A DNA stretch of 64,000 bases, from assembly GCA_016713225.1 (NCBI GenBank), contig JADJPO010000002.1:620001-684000 (forward strand). Direction: 5' to 3'. The DNA comes from Kineosporiaceae bacterium (GTDB lineage Bacteria; Actinomycetota; Actinomycetes; Actinomycetales; Kineosporiaceae). Positions 1 through 8,467 of the stretch are shown here, in pieces (the stretch's first letter is position 1; every line of letters starts with the position of its first letter). Position numbers and translations under genes: made by a program. The notes under the pieces were generated by a model. The model was not told the origin of the DNA and did no database searches. It saw nothing but the letters and a program-made list of their open reading frames with translations.

Positions 1-785
1 CCGAACCCAGCGTGCGTGCCCTGGTCGGGGATGCCGACCTGCCGGGCAGCGTCGCCGCCTCGATCCGGGCCACCGTGGCCGCTGCGCAGGCCCTGCGTGA
101 GCAGCTCTCGCTCGACACCTGGATCGTGTTGGGCAGCCTGGAGCGGGTGTTGGCCGAGACCGCGGCGTCCCCCGAGGGCGAGGCGCCGCTGCAGCCGGTT
201 CTCGCGCGGGTGCTCGAGGGCCTGCTGGCGCTGGCCGGGCTGGCGGCCGAGAGCATGGTGCGCGACCTCGGGTGGGCCTTCATGGACGCCGGCCGTCGCA
301 TCGAGCGGGCCCGTCAACTGATCACTCTGTTGCGCCGCACCCTGGACGTCGAGTACTCACCCGCCGTCCAGACGCTGGTGGTCGAATCGGTGCTGGTGGC
401 CGGCGAGAGCATCATCACCTATCGGCGCCGCGAACCCGGGCGCTCGGGTACGGCGCAGATCGCCGCCGTGCTCGACCTGCTGCTGCTGGATCGCGGGAAC
501 CCGAGATCCGTTGCACTGCAACTGGATCGGTTGCTGGATGACCTCGCCAGGTTGCCCGACGCGACGCCGTTGCAGGCTCGGGCCCGCGCCGTCCAGGCTC
601 GGTTGCGCGAACTCGATCCCCAGGTCGCGGCGCAGGCGGTCGACGGCCGGCGGGGCGGGTTGAGCGCCGTCCTGGACGCTGCGCTCACCGAACTCGACCG
701 GCTCGCCCTCGACCTGACCGACACGCATTTCGGCCATGTGGCACCGCATCACACCACAGCGGCGATCCGGGGGTGGGACGCGTGA
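1..785 (+). CDS. alpha-E domain protein, C-terminal part (5' end outside window)
   Basis: The reading frame is open from the first base to TGA at 783-785, so only the C-terminal ~260 residues are visible. The segment is all-helical and has the alpha-E (DUF403) signature: AGRRIERARQLITLLR near the middle, then ESVLVAGESIITYRRR, then a conserved LLLLDRGNPRSVALQLDRL stretch. In actinobacteria this domain is usually the C-terminal half of a fusion with a circularly permuted ATP-grasp ligase, or a separate gene beside one. It is typically followed by a transglutaminase-like gene, as here. The reaction of this module is not established; peptide ligation is the usual proposal. The next gene starts inside its stop codon (GTGA), implying co-translation. 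Confidence 0.8.
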   Translation, partial: EPSVRALVGDADLPGSVAASIRATVAAAQALREQLSLDTWIVLGSLERVLAETAASPEGEAPLQPVLARVLEGLLALAGLAAESMVRDLGWAFMDAGRRIERARQLITLLRRTLDVEYSPAVQTLVVESVLVAGESIITYRRREPGRSGTAQIAAVLDLLLLDRGNPRSVALQLDRLLDDLARLPDATPLQARARAVQARLRELDPQVAAQAVDGRRGGLSAVLDAALTELDRLALDLTDTHFGHVAPHHTTAAIRGWDA

Positions 786-1705
786 GCAGGCTGTATCAGG
801 TGCAGCACACCACCCGGTACTCCTACCAGCAGGAGGTGACCGAGTCCTACGGCCGGGCGCACCTGGCCCCTCGCGACGGGCACGGCCAGCGGTGCCTGCA
901 GCACGAACTCGCGGTCACCCCCCGGGCCGACCTGGTCAGCGAACACAGCGATTTCTACGGCAACCGCAGCGTCTACCTCGAGGTGCTGACGCCACACACC
1001 GAACTCGTGGTCACCGCGACCAGCCGGGTCGAGGTCGAGCGGGACGCCGCCGCGTTGAGTCGGGCGCTGGTGGCGTGTACCGCTCCGTGGGAACAGGCCC
1101 GCACCCGATTCGACGAACCCCGAGAGTGGTTGTGGGCGAGAGACTTTCTGCTGCCCTCGGTGCACGTGCCGTTCGCGACACCGGGTGCCGATGCGCCGGA
1201 CGCCGCGGTGGCCGACTTCGCGGCATCCGTGTTCACCCCGCGTCGTCCGGTGGGCGAGGCGGTGCGCGAGCTGGTGCGCCGGATCTATCGCGACTTCTCC
1301 TACCGATCGGGGGTGACCTCGGTGAGTACGACGCTGGCCGAGGTGCTCGATCGCCGCGAGGGTGTCTGCCAGGACTTCGCCCACCTGGCGGTCGCCGTGC
1401 TGCGCCGCTGCGGCCTGCCGGCCCGCTATGTCAGTGGCTACCTCGAGACCCAACCTCCGCCCGGCCAGCCGAAACTATTGGGCGCCGATGCCTCGCACGC
1501 GTGGGTCTCGGTGCTGCTGCCCGGCCTCGGCTGGATCGACCTGGACCCCACCAACGACGCCGTCGTCGACGAGTCGTATGTGCTCACGGCCTGGGGACGG
1601 GATTACGCTGATGTGCCGCCGCTCAAAGGGGTCATCTTCTCCGAGGGCAGTGTGAGCACTCTCGCGGTCGCCGTCGACGTCGTCCCGCTGAAGTCCGGAG
1701 CCTGA
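782..1705 (+). CDS. transglutaminase-like cysteine peptidase-fold protein
   Basis: About 307 residues. The N-terminal ~90 residues match the bacterial transglutaminase-like N-terminal region (start MSRLYQVQHTTRYSY). The core domain follows with the catalytic triad visible: Cys196 in EGVCQDFAH, His239 in DASHAWV and Asp255 in WIDLDPTND. I chose GTG at 782 because it overlaps the previous stop (GTGA) and has a GGGGTGGGA element just upstream; an in-frame GTG at 773 is less likely. No signal peptide is visible, so it is probably cytoplasmic. It is coupled to the alpha-E gene. Members of this pair are thought to act together on peptide-like substrates, which is family-level inference. The stop codon lies in a 14-bp tandem duplication. 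Confidence 0.85.
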   Translation: MSRLYQVQHTTRYSYQQEVTESYGRAHLAPRDGHGQRCLQHELAVTPRADLVSEHSDFYGNRSVYLEVLTPHTELVVTATSRVEVERDAAALSRALVACTAPWEQARTRFDEPREWLWARDFLLPSVHVPFATPGADAPDAAVADFAASVFTPRRPVGEAVRELVRRIYRDFSYRSGVTSVSTTLAEVLDRREGVCQDFAHLAVAVLRRCGLPARYVSGYLETQPPPGQPKLLGADASHAWVSVLLPGLGWIDLDPTNDAVVDESYVLTAWGRDYADVPPLKGVIFSEGSVSTLAVAVDVVPLKSGA

Positions 1706-1719
1706 AGTCCGGAGCCTGA
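1688..1719 (+). repeat. 14-bp tandem duplication across a stop codon
   Basis: The unit CTGAAGTCCGGAGC occurs at 1688-1701 and 1702-1715, followed by the first four bases of a third copy. The stop codon of the transglutaminase gene (1703-1705) lies in the second copy. Similar stop-spanning duplications occur at five other gene ends in this window. Confidence 0.95.
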
Positions 1720-1767
1720 GGTGCACGATCGCCGTGCGCCGATCCTCTGAGGGGAACACCACCCGTG

Positions 1768-2985
1768 ATGTCCACCCGCCCCGCGTCGCTGCGGGCGCTC
1801 AATCTGGAGAACATCCACGCCGAGGGGGACGCCGCGCTGCGTGCGGCCGACATCGACGTCATCAGCCGGCCCGACGCCCTGGGCGAGGCCGAGCTGATCG
1901 AGGCGTTGCGCGGCGTCCAGATCCTGGGGCTGCGCTCGAACACCACGGTGACCGCCGCCGTCCTGGACGCCGCCCCCGACCTGCTCGCGATCGGCGCCTA
2001 TTGCATCGGCACCAACCAGATCGATGTCACCGCTGCCGCGCGGCGCGGTATCGCGGTGTTCAACGCGCCGTTCTCGAACACCCGCAGCGTGGTGGAACTG
2101 GCGCTGGCCGAGATCATCGCGCTCACCCGTCGGCTGACCGAGAAGGATCGCGACATGCACGCCGGGGTGTGGCGGAAGTCCGCCTCGGGCGCCCACGAGG
2201 TGCGCAGCCGGCGCCTCGGCATCGTCGGCTACGGCAACATCGGCACCCAGCTCTCGGTGCTGGCCGAGAACCTCGGCATGCAGGTGATGTTCTACGACAC
2301 CGCCGACAAGCTCGCGCTGGGCAACGCCCGGCGCTGCGAGAGCCTCGACGAGCTGCTGGCCGAGGCCGACATCGTGACGCTGCACGTCGACGGACGCCGC
2401 GGCAACAGCGGGTTGTTCGGCGAGCGGGAGTTCGCCCAGATGCGCCGGCGGTCGATCTTCCTCAATCTGTCGCGCGGGTTCGTGGTCGACTACGACGCGC
2501 TGCGCGGCCACCTCGAGTCCGGTCACCTGGCGGGCGCGGCAGTCGACGTCTTCCCGACCGAGCCGAAGTCGGCGGGGGAGGAGTTCGTCTCCCCGTTGCG
2601 CGGCCTGGCGAACGTGATCCTCACCCCACACATCGGCGGGTCCACCGAGGAGGCGCAGCGCGACATCGGCGCCTTCGTCGGCGGCAAGCTGGCCGACTAC
2701 GTGCGCTCCGGCTCGACCGCCTTGTCGGTGAACCTGCCGACGCTCACCCTGCCCGAGGCCGCGGGCGAGCACCGCATCGTGCACGTGCACCGCAACACCC
2801 CCGGTGTGCTGGCCCAGATCAACAGCGTGCTGGCCGGCGACGGGGTGAACATCGACGCGCAGTTCCTGAGCACCCGGGGCGAGATCGGTTACGTGATCAC
2901 CGACGTCGGGGCGAGCCTGGAGCAGACCACCTGTGACGTGCTCGAGAAGCTGCCCGAGACCATCCGCCTGCGCGTGCTGTCCTGA
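1768..2985 (+). CDS. serA: D-3-phosphoglycerate dehydrogenase
   Basis: 405 residues, close to the length of the E. coli-type enzyme (about 410), which lacks the long intervening domain of the Mycobacterium type. It oxidises 3-phosphoglycerate to phosphohydroxypyruvate with NAD, the first step of serine biosynthesis. Visible features are the LENIHAEG start typical of this subfamily, the NAD-binding motif G154-Y-G-N-I-G159, Arg236 in LNLSRGFVVD, and catalytic His288 in LTPHIGGSTEEAQ. A C-terminal ACT domain (about 330-405) suggests serine feedback. ATG 1768 follows GTG 1765 directly; GAGGGG upstream (around 1749-1754) serves either. It stands alone and ends at a strong palindrome shared with the convergent neighbour. 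Confidence 0.93.
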   Translation: MSTRPASLRALNLENIHAEGDAALRAADIDVISRPDALGEAELIEALRGVQILGLRSNTTVTAAVLDAAPDLLAIGAYCIGTNQIDVTAAARRGIAVFNAPFSNTRSVVELALAEIIALTRRLTEKDRDMHAGVWRKSASGAHEVRSRRLGIVGYGNIGTQLSVLAENLGMQVMFYDTADKLALGNARRCESLDELLAEADIVTLHVDGRRGNSGLFGEREFAQMRRRSIFLNLSRGFVVDYDALRGHLESGHLAGAAVDVFPTEPKSAGEEFVSPLRGLANVILTPHIGGSTEEAQRDIGAFVGGKLADYVRSGSTALSVNLPTLTLPEAAGEHRIVHVHRNTPGVLAQINSVLAGDGVNIDAQFLSTRGEIGYVITDVGASLEQTTCDVLEKLPETIRLRVLS

Positions 2986-3001
2986 GCCCCACCCCCCCCA
3001 G

Positions 3002-3064
3002 AACCCTCGGTGATCATGTAATCCGTGCACAAAACGTGCACGGATTACATGATCACCGAGGGTT
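3002..3064. terminator. palindromic repeat family A copy 1, probable bidirectional terminator
   Basis: A perfect 29-bp inverted repeat (3002-3030 and 3036-3064) around the 5-base loop AAAAC. The arm contains TGATCATGTAATCCGTGCAC. C-rich and G-rich flanks extend the pairing imperfectly. It lies exactly between the 3' ends of two convergent genes (serA and the secreted protein), the position expected for a shared terminator. Near-identical elements occur at 12972-13059 and 47197-47245, again between convergent genes. Confidence 0.85.
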
Positions 3065-3086
3065 TGGGGGTGGGGCACCACGAGGT

Positions 3087-4298
3087 TCAGAGGATGCAGG
3101 GCGGGCTGACCGAGGCGAACGAGTCGAACCAGGTGTACCGGTTCTGCCACGAGGTGGACGCCGAGCGGGCGAACCAGGCGAGGTAGGCCTCGTCCTGGTA
3201 GGCCAGGGTGTTGATCCGGATGAACTTGCCGACCACGGGGTCGCCGGACTCCAGGTCCTCCATGCAGCCGTACTGGGGTGCCAGCGGCGAGATCCATTCC
3301 GGCACCCGGTTGTCCAGGTAGGGATCGGTGAGCCACTCGGCCAGTTCGTGGCTCATCGGCCCGATGTCGGTGAACCCACTCGCGCTGCCGAACAGGGCGG
3401 GGTTGAGGAACGACTGATACGTGTAGGTGTGGGTGCCGTTGGGGTCGGTGACCGCGCTGTGGAAGCCGCCGATGCCGCACGCCGACAGGTCGACGGTATA
3501 GGGCGCGCAGGCCACCACATTCGTGGTCAGCAGCTGGGTGAGGACATTGGCCTTGGCCGCCCGCACGACGGGCAGCAACGTGGTGTCCAGCCAGTCGGCG
3601 TCCACCATGGCCACCGGGACGCCGCCGATGGTGCCGATGGTGCCCTTGCCCGACGGCACGGTGAGAGTGATCGTCGGCTTGACGGTGGGGGCTGCCATGA
3701 CCACGTGCCAGTTCTTGGTGCCGCCGTTCAGCTCGCTCCAGAACTGGGTGCGCATGAACACGTCCCCGTACTGCCCCGTGCCGCCGGGAAAGGTCCTCGA
3801 GGTGAACAGTCCCGAGCTGGTGACCGCTCTCACCGTCGAGGCGGTGGTCGGGATGGTGACCCCGCTCGCCTTCACGGCGATCGGCACGATGGTGTTGGCC
3901 AGTGCAGTGGTGTGCGCCGAGCCCGCCGGGCTGCGGCCGACCATCCGGTAGGGGTAGAGATCGCCGTTCCAGGTGAACGTGTTCGAGAAGGTGGGCAGGG
4001 CCACCGGGCCGGCCTTGCCGACCGGGCTCGCGCCCAGGGTCGAGTAGCCCTTGCCTGCCGCCGTGGGCACGGCGCCCCGCACGACCTTGGCCGGCACCTC
4101 GTGCCCGCGCGGCGTCAGGGGGGTGGCCAGACGCCGCAGGGACGACGTGGTGGGTGATCCGGTCCCGGCTGCCGACGCCGACGCCGAGGGACCCACGGCC
4201 GCGAGCCCGGCCGAGGCCAGGATGGCGAGCATCGCCGCGGCCGCGCCGGCCCCGGCGGTGTGCGTGCCGCGTGCTCGCTGGTTCCCCCAGGTCGTCAT
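3087..4298 (-). CDS. secreted protein with HELAEW metalloprotease-like motif
   Basis: 403 residues. The N-terminus is a typical signal peptide: basic start, alanine-rich hydrophobic core, then an AxA-like region near residues 40-45. The mature part has no domain I can name with certainty. It contains MSHELAEWLTDP, with His317 and Glu318 placed like the first half of a zincin HExx motif followed by W-T-D-P. Several paired cysteines near the C-terminus suggest an extracellular disulfide-bonded fold. A zinc-dependent peptidase is possible, but the canonical second histidine (HExxH) is absent, so I treat that as inference. ATG at 4298 has a GTGAGG element just upstream. The gene converges on serA with the family A palindrome between them. 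Confidence 0.75.
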   Translation of the reverse strand: MTTWGNQRARGTHTAGAGAAAAMLAILASAGLAAVGPSASASAAGTGSPTTSSLRRLATPLTPRGHEVPAKVVRGAVPTAAGKGYSTLGASPVGKAGPVALPTFSNTFTWNGDLYPYRMVGRSPAGSAHTTALANTIVPIAVKASGVTIPTTASTVRAVTSSGLFTSRTFPGGTGQYGDVFMRTQFWSELNGGTKNWHVVMAAPTVKPTITLTVPSGKGTIGTIGGVPVAMVDADWLDTTLLPVVRAAKANVLTQLLTTNVVACAPYTVDLSACGIGGFHSAVTDPNGTHTYTYQSFLNPALFGSASGFTDIGPMSHELAEWLTDPYLDNRVPEWISPLAPQYGCMEDLESGDPVVGKFIRINTLAYQDEAYLAWFARSASTSWQNRYTWFDSFASVSPPCIL

Positions 4299-4429
4299 GA
4301 CCTCACGCCCCTCGTCCGTCCCTGGCGAGCCACCCCGATGGGGGTGTTCACCCGGGCCGGTCGGTCAGCGGGCCGACGGGATGAGAGGTGGCCGGTCAGG
4401 GGACCCGGACGGACCAGCTCGACGATCCC

Positions 4430-5146
4430 TCAGGTGAGTCGTCGCCGTCGCCGCCGCAGGACGCCGGTCACGGCCCCGACCACGAGCCCGGGCAGACCCT
4501 CACGGCCGGCGCCCAGGCGCACCAGCTCGCTGCGCCGGGGGCCGGCCGGGACGTCGCCGGGCAGGGAACCGGCCGAGATCAGCCAGCGGGGCAGCTCCAG
4601 CAGTCGCAGCACCGAGTCGAGGCGCTCGGATTCGAACACGCTCTCGGGGTCGAGCTCCTCCTCCAGTACCTCGGTGAGCTCGCCGGTCGCCTCGGGGACG
4701 CCGCAGGACCGGGCGTAGCTCGGCGCGAATTCGGCGCCGACCGGCTCGGGGTAGACCCCGTCGTCGTGGGCATCCACGCTCGGATCGCTCAGATAGCTGC
4801 CCAGCGGCTCGGGCTCGTCGTGCCCGTCGTCGTCGGTGCCGTCCCAGCCGTCCAGGCGCAGCACTCGGTCCCGCTCCACCCGGGCCACGATCACGACGGC
4901 GCCCAGAGCGTGGGCGAGGTCGCGCGCCAAGGTGGTCAACGCCGTCCCGCCCCCGGCGACCGCCCCGGTCGCCTGCTCGGCCACGGCCAGCACCCAGTCA
5001 CCCTCCTGCGGCCCGAGCCAGCCGCTGAAACGCCGCTGGGCCAACTGGTCCAGCAGCAGGCGACGGTCGGCGTTGACGAACACACCGGCGTAGCTGAGCC
5101 CCTGCGAGGCCGAAGGGTCCTCGGGTGCGCCGATGGGCAACGTCAT
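4430..5146 (-). CDS. hypothetical protein downstream of ppa
   Basis: 238 residues. I do not recognise a family. The N-terminal ~110 residues look like a compact alpha/beta domain (hydrophobic strands VLAVAEQA and AVVIVARVERD). The middle is strongly acidic (EEELDPESVFESERLD), and the C-terminus ends in a run of arginines (LRRRRRRLT) after a glycine-valine hydrophobic stretch. That tail may be a short membrane or nucleic-acid contact. ATG 5146 is preferred over TTG 5152; no strong ribosome site is seen. It starts 68 bp after the ppa stop on the same strand, so it may be co-transcribed with ppa. Confidence 0.65.
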   Translation of the reverse strand: MTLPIGAPEDPSASQGLSYAGVFVNADRRLLLDQLAQRRFSGWLGPQEGDWVLAVAEQATGAVAGGGTALTTLARDLAHALGAVVIVARVERDRVLRLDGWDGTDDDGHDEPEPLGSYLSDPSVDAHDDGVYPEPVGAEFAPSYARSCGVPEATGELTEVLEEELDPESVFESERLDSVLRLLELPRWLISAGSLPGDVPAGPRRSELVRLGAGREGLPGLVVGAVTGVLRRRRRRLT

Positions 5147-5214
5147 ACCCAAAGGGTGCCAGCGCGCACCGACCGAGGCGAGAGGGTGCCGCAGGGCACC
5201 CGATCAGGATCGGC

Positions 5215-5772
5215 TCAGAACACGCCGCGGGTGCGTCGGGGGTTGGCGGAGCTGGCAGGGGCCGCCGGCTCGTGCGCGCCGAGGTGCCCGCCATTGGCAG
5301 CCAACCGGGCCACCGAGCGCTCGACCTCGGCCTCGGCCTCGACCCGACCGGCCCAGTGGGCGCCCTCCACGCTCTTGCCGGGCTCGAGGTCCTTGTAGGT
5401 CTCGAAGAAGTGCTGGATCTCGAGCCGGTCGAAGTCGGAGATGTCCTCGAGGTCCTTGATGTGGGATCCGCGCGGGTCGCCCGAGGGGATGCACAGCACC
5501 TTGTCGTCGCCGCCGGCCTCGTCACGCATGTGGAACATGCCGATGGCGCGGCAGCGGATCAGGCAGCCGGGAAAGGTGGGCTCGTCGAGCAGCACCAGCG
5601 CGTCCAGCGGGTCGCCGTCCTCGCCGAGGGTGCCCTCGATGAAGCCGTAGTCGTGTGGGTACCGGGTGGAGGTGAACAGCATCCGGTCGAGGCGGATCCG
5701 TCCCGTCTCGTGATCGACCTCGTACTTGTTGCGCTGGCCGGCCGGAATCTCGATCGTGACGTCAAACTCCAC
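5215..5772 (-). CDS. ppa: inorganic pyrophosphatase, class A
   Basis: 185 residues. It hydrolyses pyrophosphate to phosphate and pulls biosynthetic reactions forward in the cytoplasm. The sequence closely follows actinobacterial family I pyrophosphatases: start MEFDVTIEIPAGQRNKYE, ETGRIRLDR, the metal-binding signature GDGDPLDALVL variant (EDGDPLDALVLLDE), and KDLEPGKSVEGA near the C-terminus. The C-terminal ~30 residues (HEPAAPASSANP region) are an unstructured extension. GTG at 5772 is chosen because AAGGGG lies 6-11 bases upstream and the protein then begins exactly as in relatives. It is divergent from the carboxypeptidase gene, with 129 bp between. Confidence 0.95.
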   Translation of the reverse strand: MEFDVTIEIPAGQRNKYEVDHETGRIRLDRMLFTSTRYPHDYGFIEGTLGEDGDPLDALVLLDEPTFPGCLIRCRAIGMFHMRDEAGGDDKVLCIPSGDPRGSHIKDLEDISDFDRLEIQHFFETYKDLEPGKSVEGAHWAGRVEAEAEVERSVARLAANGGHLGAHEPAAPASSANPRRTRGVF

Positions 5773-5901
5773 GTGAACCCCTTCATGTGCGATGCCGCCC
5801 GTGGGCCGGGCGCCGTCGGGGGCTCTGCCGAGCCCCCTGTCGCGTACTACTGTCCCAGACCGAACGCATCCGGCACGGTCCAGCCTGCGACGAGGGGAGT
5901 G
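5773..5901. promoter_or_regulatory. divergent promoter region between ppa and the PBP4 gene
   Basis: This 129-bp gap must hold the promoters of both divergent genes. An 8-bp perfect hairpin, GGGGGCTC/GAGCCCCC, sits at 5818-5837. A TACTGT hexamer nearby could be a -10 element for the rightward gene. No convincing -35 element was found, so the promoter call is positional. Confidence 0.4.
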
Positions 5902-7305
5902 ATGGTGCGACGAGCGGTCATCGCCGTGGTGGGGATCACGCTCTCGGCACTGCTCGGATCGGCTGCGTCGTCCGATGCGGGGACGACGCCCGCCATCTCG
6001 CCCGCGGCCTCGGCCCTGCCGGTACCCGGCGCCGTGATCCCGACGCGCCCGGCTGTCGTGTTGCCCGCCCTGGACGAGGCCGCGCCCACCCCGGCGTCGG
6101 GGCTCGGCGGGCACCTGGACGGCGTCCTGGCCGCCGCAGCGCTCGGGCCCTCGGTGGCCGCCGAGGTGGTCGACGTCACCTCCGGGGCCAGCCTGTTCGG
6201 GCAGTCCCCGACCGTGACGGCGGTGCCGGCGTCCACGGTCAAGATCCTCACGGCGACGGCGGTGCTGTCGGTGCGCAGCGGGGCCGAGCGGCTGGCGACC
6301 ACAGTGGTGCAGGGCGCCGCCGGCGAGATCGTGCTGGTCGGGGGCGGTGACGTCCTGTTGGCCCCCGGCCGGGGCGACCCTTCGGCCGTCATCGGACGGG
6401 CCGGTCTGGACGATCTGGCGGCGGCCACCGCCACCGCGCTGCGGGCCAAGGGCACCACCTCGGTGGCCCTGGGCCTGGACGACACGCTGTTCGCCGGCCC
6501 GACCGTGAGTCCGCTGTGGCAGCCGGGTGACACCACGGGCGGGTTCGTCGCCCCGGTGGCTGCCCTCGAACTCGACTCCGGTAACGCCTCCCCGGGCCGT
6601 CGTTCCCCGGCGGGTCACCCGTTTCCCCGGGTGAGCGATCCGGGCATGGCCGCCGCGCGGGCGTTCGTCGTCCGACTGCGGGCCCACGGTGTCACGGTGG
6701 CCACCGCGCCCCGCCGGACCAGCGCGCCCCGTGACGGCGAGGTGCTGGCTCAGGTCTTCTCCGCGCCGTTGGCGCGACTGGTCGAGCAGGCATTGGAGGA
6801 CAGCGACAACACCGTCGCCGAGGCGTTGGCGCGGCTGGTGGCGATCAGCGGGAACCGCGAGCCGACCTTCGCCGGGGGTGGCCAGGCCGTGCTCGACCGG
6901 CTGGCCCTGCTCGGCATCGACGTCACGGGGCACACCGTGGCGGGCGGCAGCGGCATGGGCCGCGGCTACGCCGTCAGCGCACGCACCCTGGTGTCCGCAC
7001 TCGCCCTGGCCGCCTCGCCGGAGCACCCGGAGCTGCGCCCGGTGCTGAGTGGGCTGCCCCTGGCCGGCGTCACCGGCACCCTGGCGGAGCGGTTCGACGC
7101 CCCGGCGGGCCGGGCGGCCATCGGGGTGGTGCGGGCCAAGACCGGCACCTTGACCGGCGTCAGCTCGCTGGCCGGCATCGTGGTGGACGCCGACGGCCGT
7201 CAGTTGGCCTTCGCGGTGCTGGCCGACAAGGTGCCGTCGACCGATCCCGCACGGACCGCCCTGGACCAGGTGGCGGCGACGCTGGCCCGGTGCGGCTGCC
7301 CCTGA
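5902..7305 (+). CDS. dacB: D-alanyl-D-alanine carboxypeptidase/endopeptidase (PBP4, peptidase S13)
   Basis: 467 residues, the usual length for this family. It trims peptidoglycan cross-links outside the membrane. An N-terminal signal or anchor segment (MVRRAVIAVVGITLSALLGSAAS) precedes the domain. All three penicillin-binding motifs are present: S111-T-V-K114 (nucleophile), S301-D-N303 and K413-T-G415. ATG 5902 has an ideal GAGGGGAG upstream. The gene begins the conserved block PBP4, zincin, tilS, hpt, ftsH found across actinobacteria. Confidence 0.92.
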   Translation: MVRRAVIAVVGITLSALLGSAASSDAGTTPAISPAASALPVPGAVIPTRPAVVLPALDEAAPTPASGLGGHLDGVLAAAALGPSVAAEVVDVTSGASLFGQSPTVTAVPASTVKILTATAVLSVRSGAERLATTVVQGAAGEIVLVGGGDVLLAPGRGDPSAVIGRAGLDDLAAATATALRAKGTTSVALGLDDTLFAGPTVSPLWQPGDTTGGFVAPVAALELDSGNASPGRRSPAGHPFPRVSDPGMAAARAFVVRLRAHGVTVATAPRRTSAPRDGEVLAQVFSAPLARLVEQALEDSDNTVAEALARLVAISGNREPTFAGGGQAVLDRLALLGIDVTGHTVAGGSGMGRGYAVSARTLVSALALAASPEHPELRPVLSGLPLAGVTGTLAERFDAPAGRAAIGVVRAKTGTLTGVSSLAGIVVDADGRQLAFAVLADKVPSTDPARTALDQVAATLARCGCP

Positions 7306-7373
7306 CGCCCTCCCGTCCCGGCTCTCGCCTTGCCGTCGAGCGGCTGCTCCGGCTGCCACGTACGGTGGAGCGC

Positions 7374-8459
7374 ATGACCTCGACCACGTCGCCGCCGGTG
7401 GACCTCCTGGTGGACTGGGACCTGGCGGCGCGTACCGCGGCCACCCTCGCCGGTGCCGGTCCGAGGCTCCCGGCCGAGCAGGCGGCGCAGGCGGTCGCCG
7501 AACTGCGGCAGGCGGCGGGGATCGCCACCGGGCACGTGTCCGAGGTGTCCCGGTTGCAGGCAGGGCCTGGCGCACCGGTGCTGGTGGTCGATCGCCGTGG
7601 CTGGGCCGAGGCCAACTGCCAGGGATTCCGGGGCCTGCTGGAACCCGTTGTGGCCGAGACGTTCTCGCGGCGAGGTGGCAAACCGCCCAGCACGGCCCTG
7701 GCTGCCGTGGGCAGTCGGGTGACCGGTGCCGAGGTGGGCTCGTTGCTGGGGTTCCTCGGCTCCCGGGTGCTGGGTCAGTACGACCCCTTCGCCGAGCCGT
7801 CCGGCCGGTTGCTGCTGGTGGCCCCCAACGTGGTGGCCACCGAGACCGAACTCCAGGCGGTGCCGCGCGACTTCCGGCTGTGGGTGTGCCTGCACGAGGA
7901 GACCCACCGGGTTCAGTTCACCGCCAATCCGTGGCTGGCCGATCATCTGCGCGGCCAGATCCGTTCGCTGGCAACCGATCTCATGGCCGACCCGAGCGAG
8001 TTCGCGGTGCGGTTGGCGCATGCGGCACGCAGTTTGCCCGACCTGTTGCGCGGGGGCGGTGACGGCCCGTCCAGTGGCGCTCCGCTGCTCGATGCCGTGC
8101 AGTCACCCGAACAGCGTGAACGGCTGGCCGCCCTGACCGCGGTGATGTCGTTGCTCGAGGGGCATGCCGATGTCGTCATGGACGAGGTCGGCCCCCAGGT
8201 GATCCCGACCGTGGCGTCCATCCGGGCGGCGTTCACGGCCCGCCGTGCCGGACGCGGTGCCCTCGACCGGTTGCTGCGCCGGTTGTTGGGGCTCGAGGCC
8301 AAGATGCGCCAGTACGCCGACGGCGCCCACTTCGTGCGTGAGGTGCAGTCCCGCGTGGGCATCGATGGGTTCAACGCGGTGTGGGCGCTGCCGGACCATC
8401 TGCCCCGGCCGACCGAGATCGCCGACCCGGCGACCTGGGTGCGGCGCGTGCACGGCTGA
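7374..8459 (+). CDS. zinc-dependent metalloprotease-like protein (DUF2342, F420-associated type)
   Basis: 361 residues. It belongs to the actinobacterial zincin family often annotated as coenzyme F420 biosynthesis-associated. The metal site is visible as H174-E-E-T-H178 in LHEETHRVQF, followed downstream by GHADVVMDEVG, which probably supplies the third ligand. The function is unknown; the F420 name comes from phyletic association, not biochemistry. ATG 7374 has GGTGGAG at the right distance. It lies between the PBP4 gene and tilS, the standard context, with 8 bp to tilS. Confidence 0.85.
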   Translation: MTSTTSPPVDLLVDWDLAARTAATLAGAGPRLPAEQAAQAVAELRQAAGIATGHVSEVSRLQAGPGAPVLVVDRRGWAEANCQGFRGLLEPVVAETFSRRGGKPPSTALAAVGSRVTGAEVGSLLGFLGSRVLGQYDPFAEPSGRLLLVAPNVVATETELQAVPRDFRLWVCLHEETHRVQFTANPWLADHLRGQIRSLATDLMADPSEFAVRLAHAARSLPDLLRGGGDGPSSGAPLLDAVQSPEQRERLAALTAVMSLLEGHADVVMDEVGPQVIPTVASIRAAFTARRAGRGALDRLLRRLLGLEAKMRQYADGAHFVREVQSRVGIDGFNAVWALPDHLPRPTEIADPATWVRRVHG

Positions 8460-8467
8460 GGGCGCCG

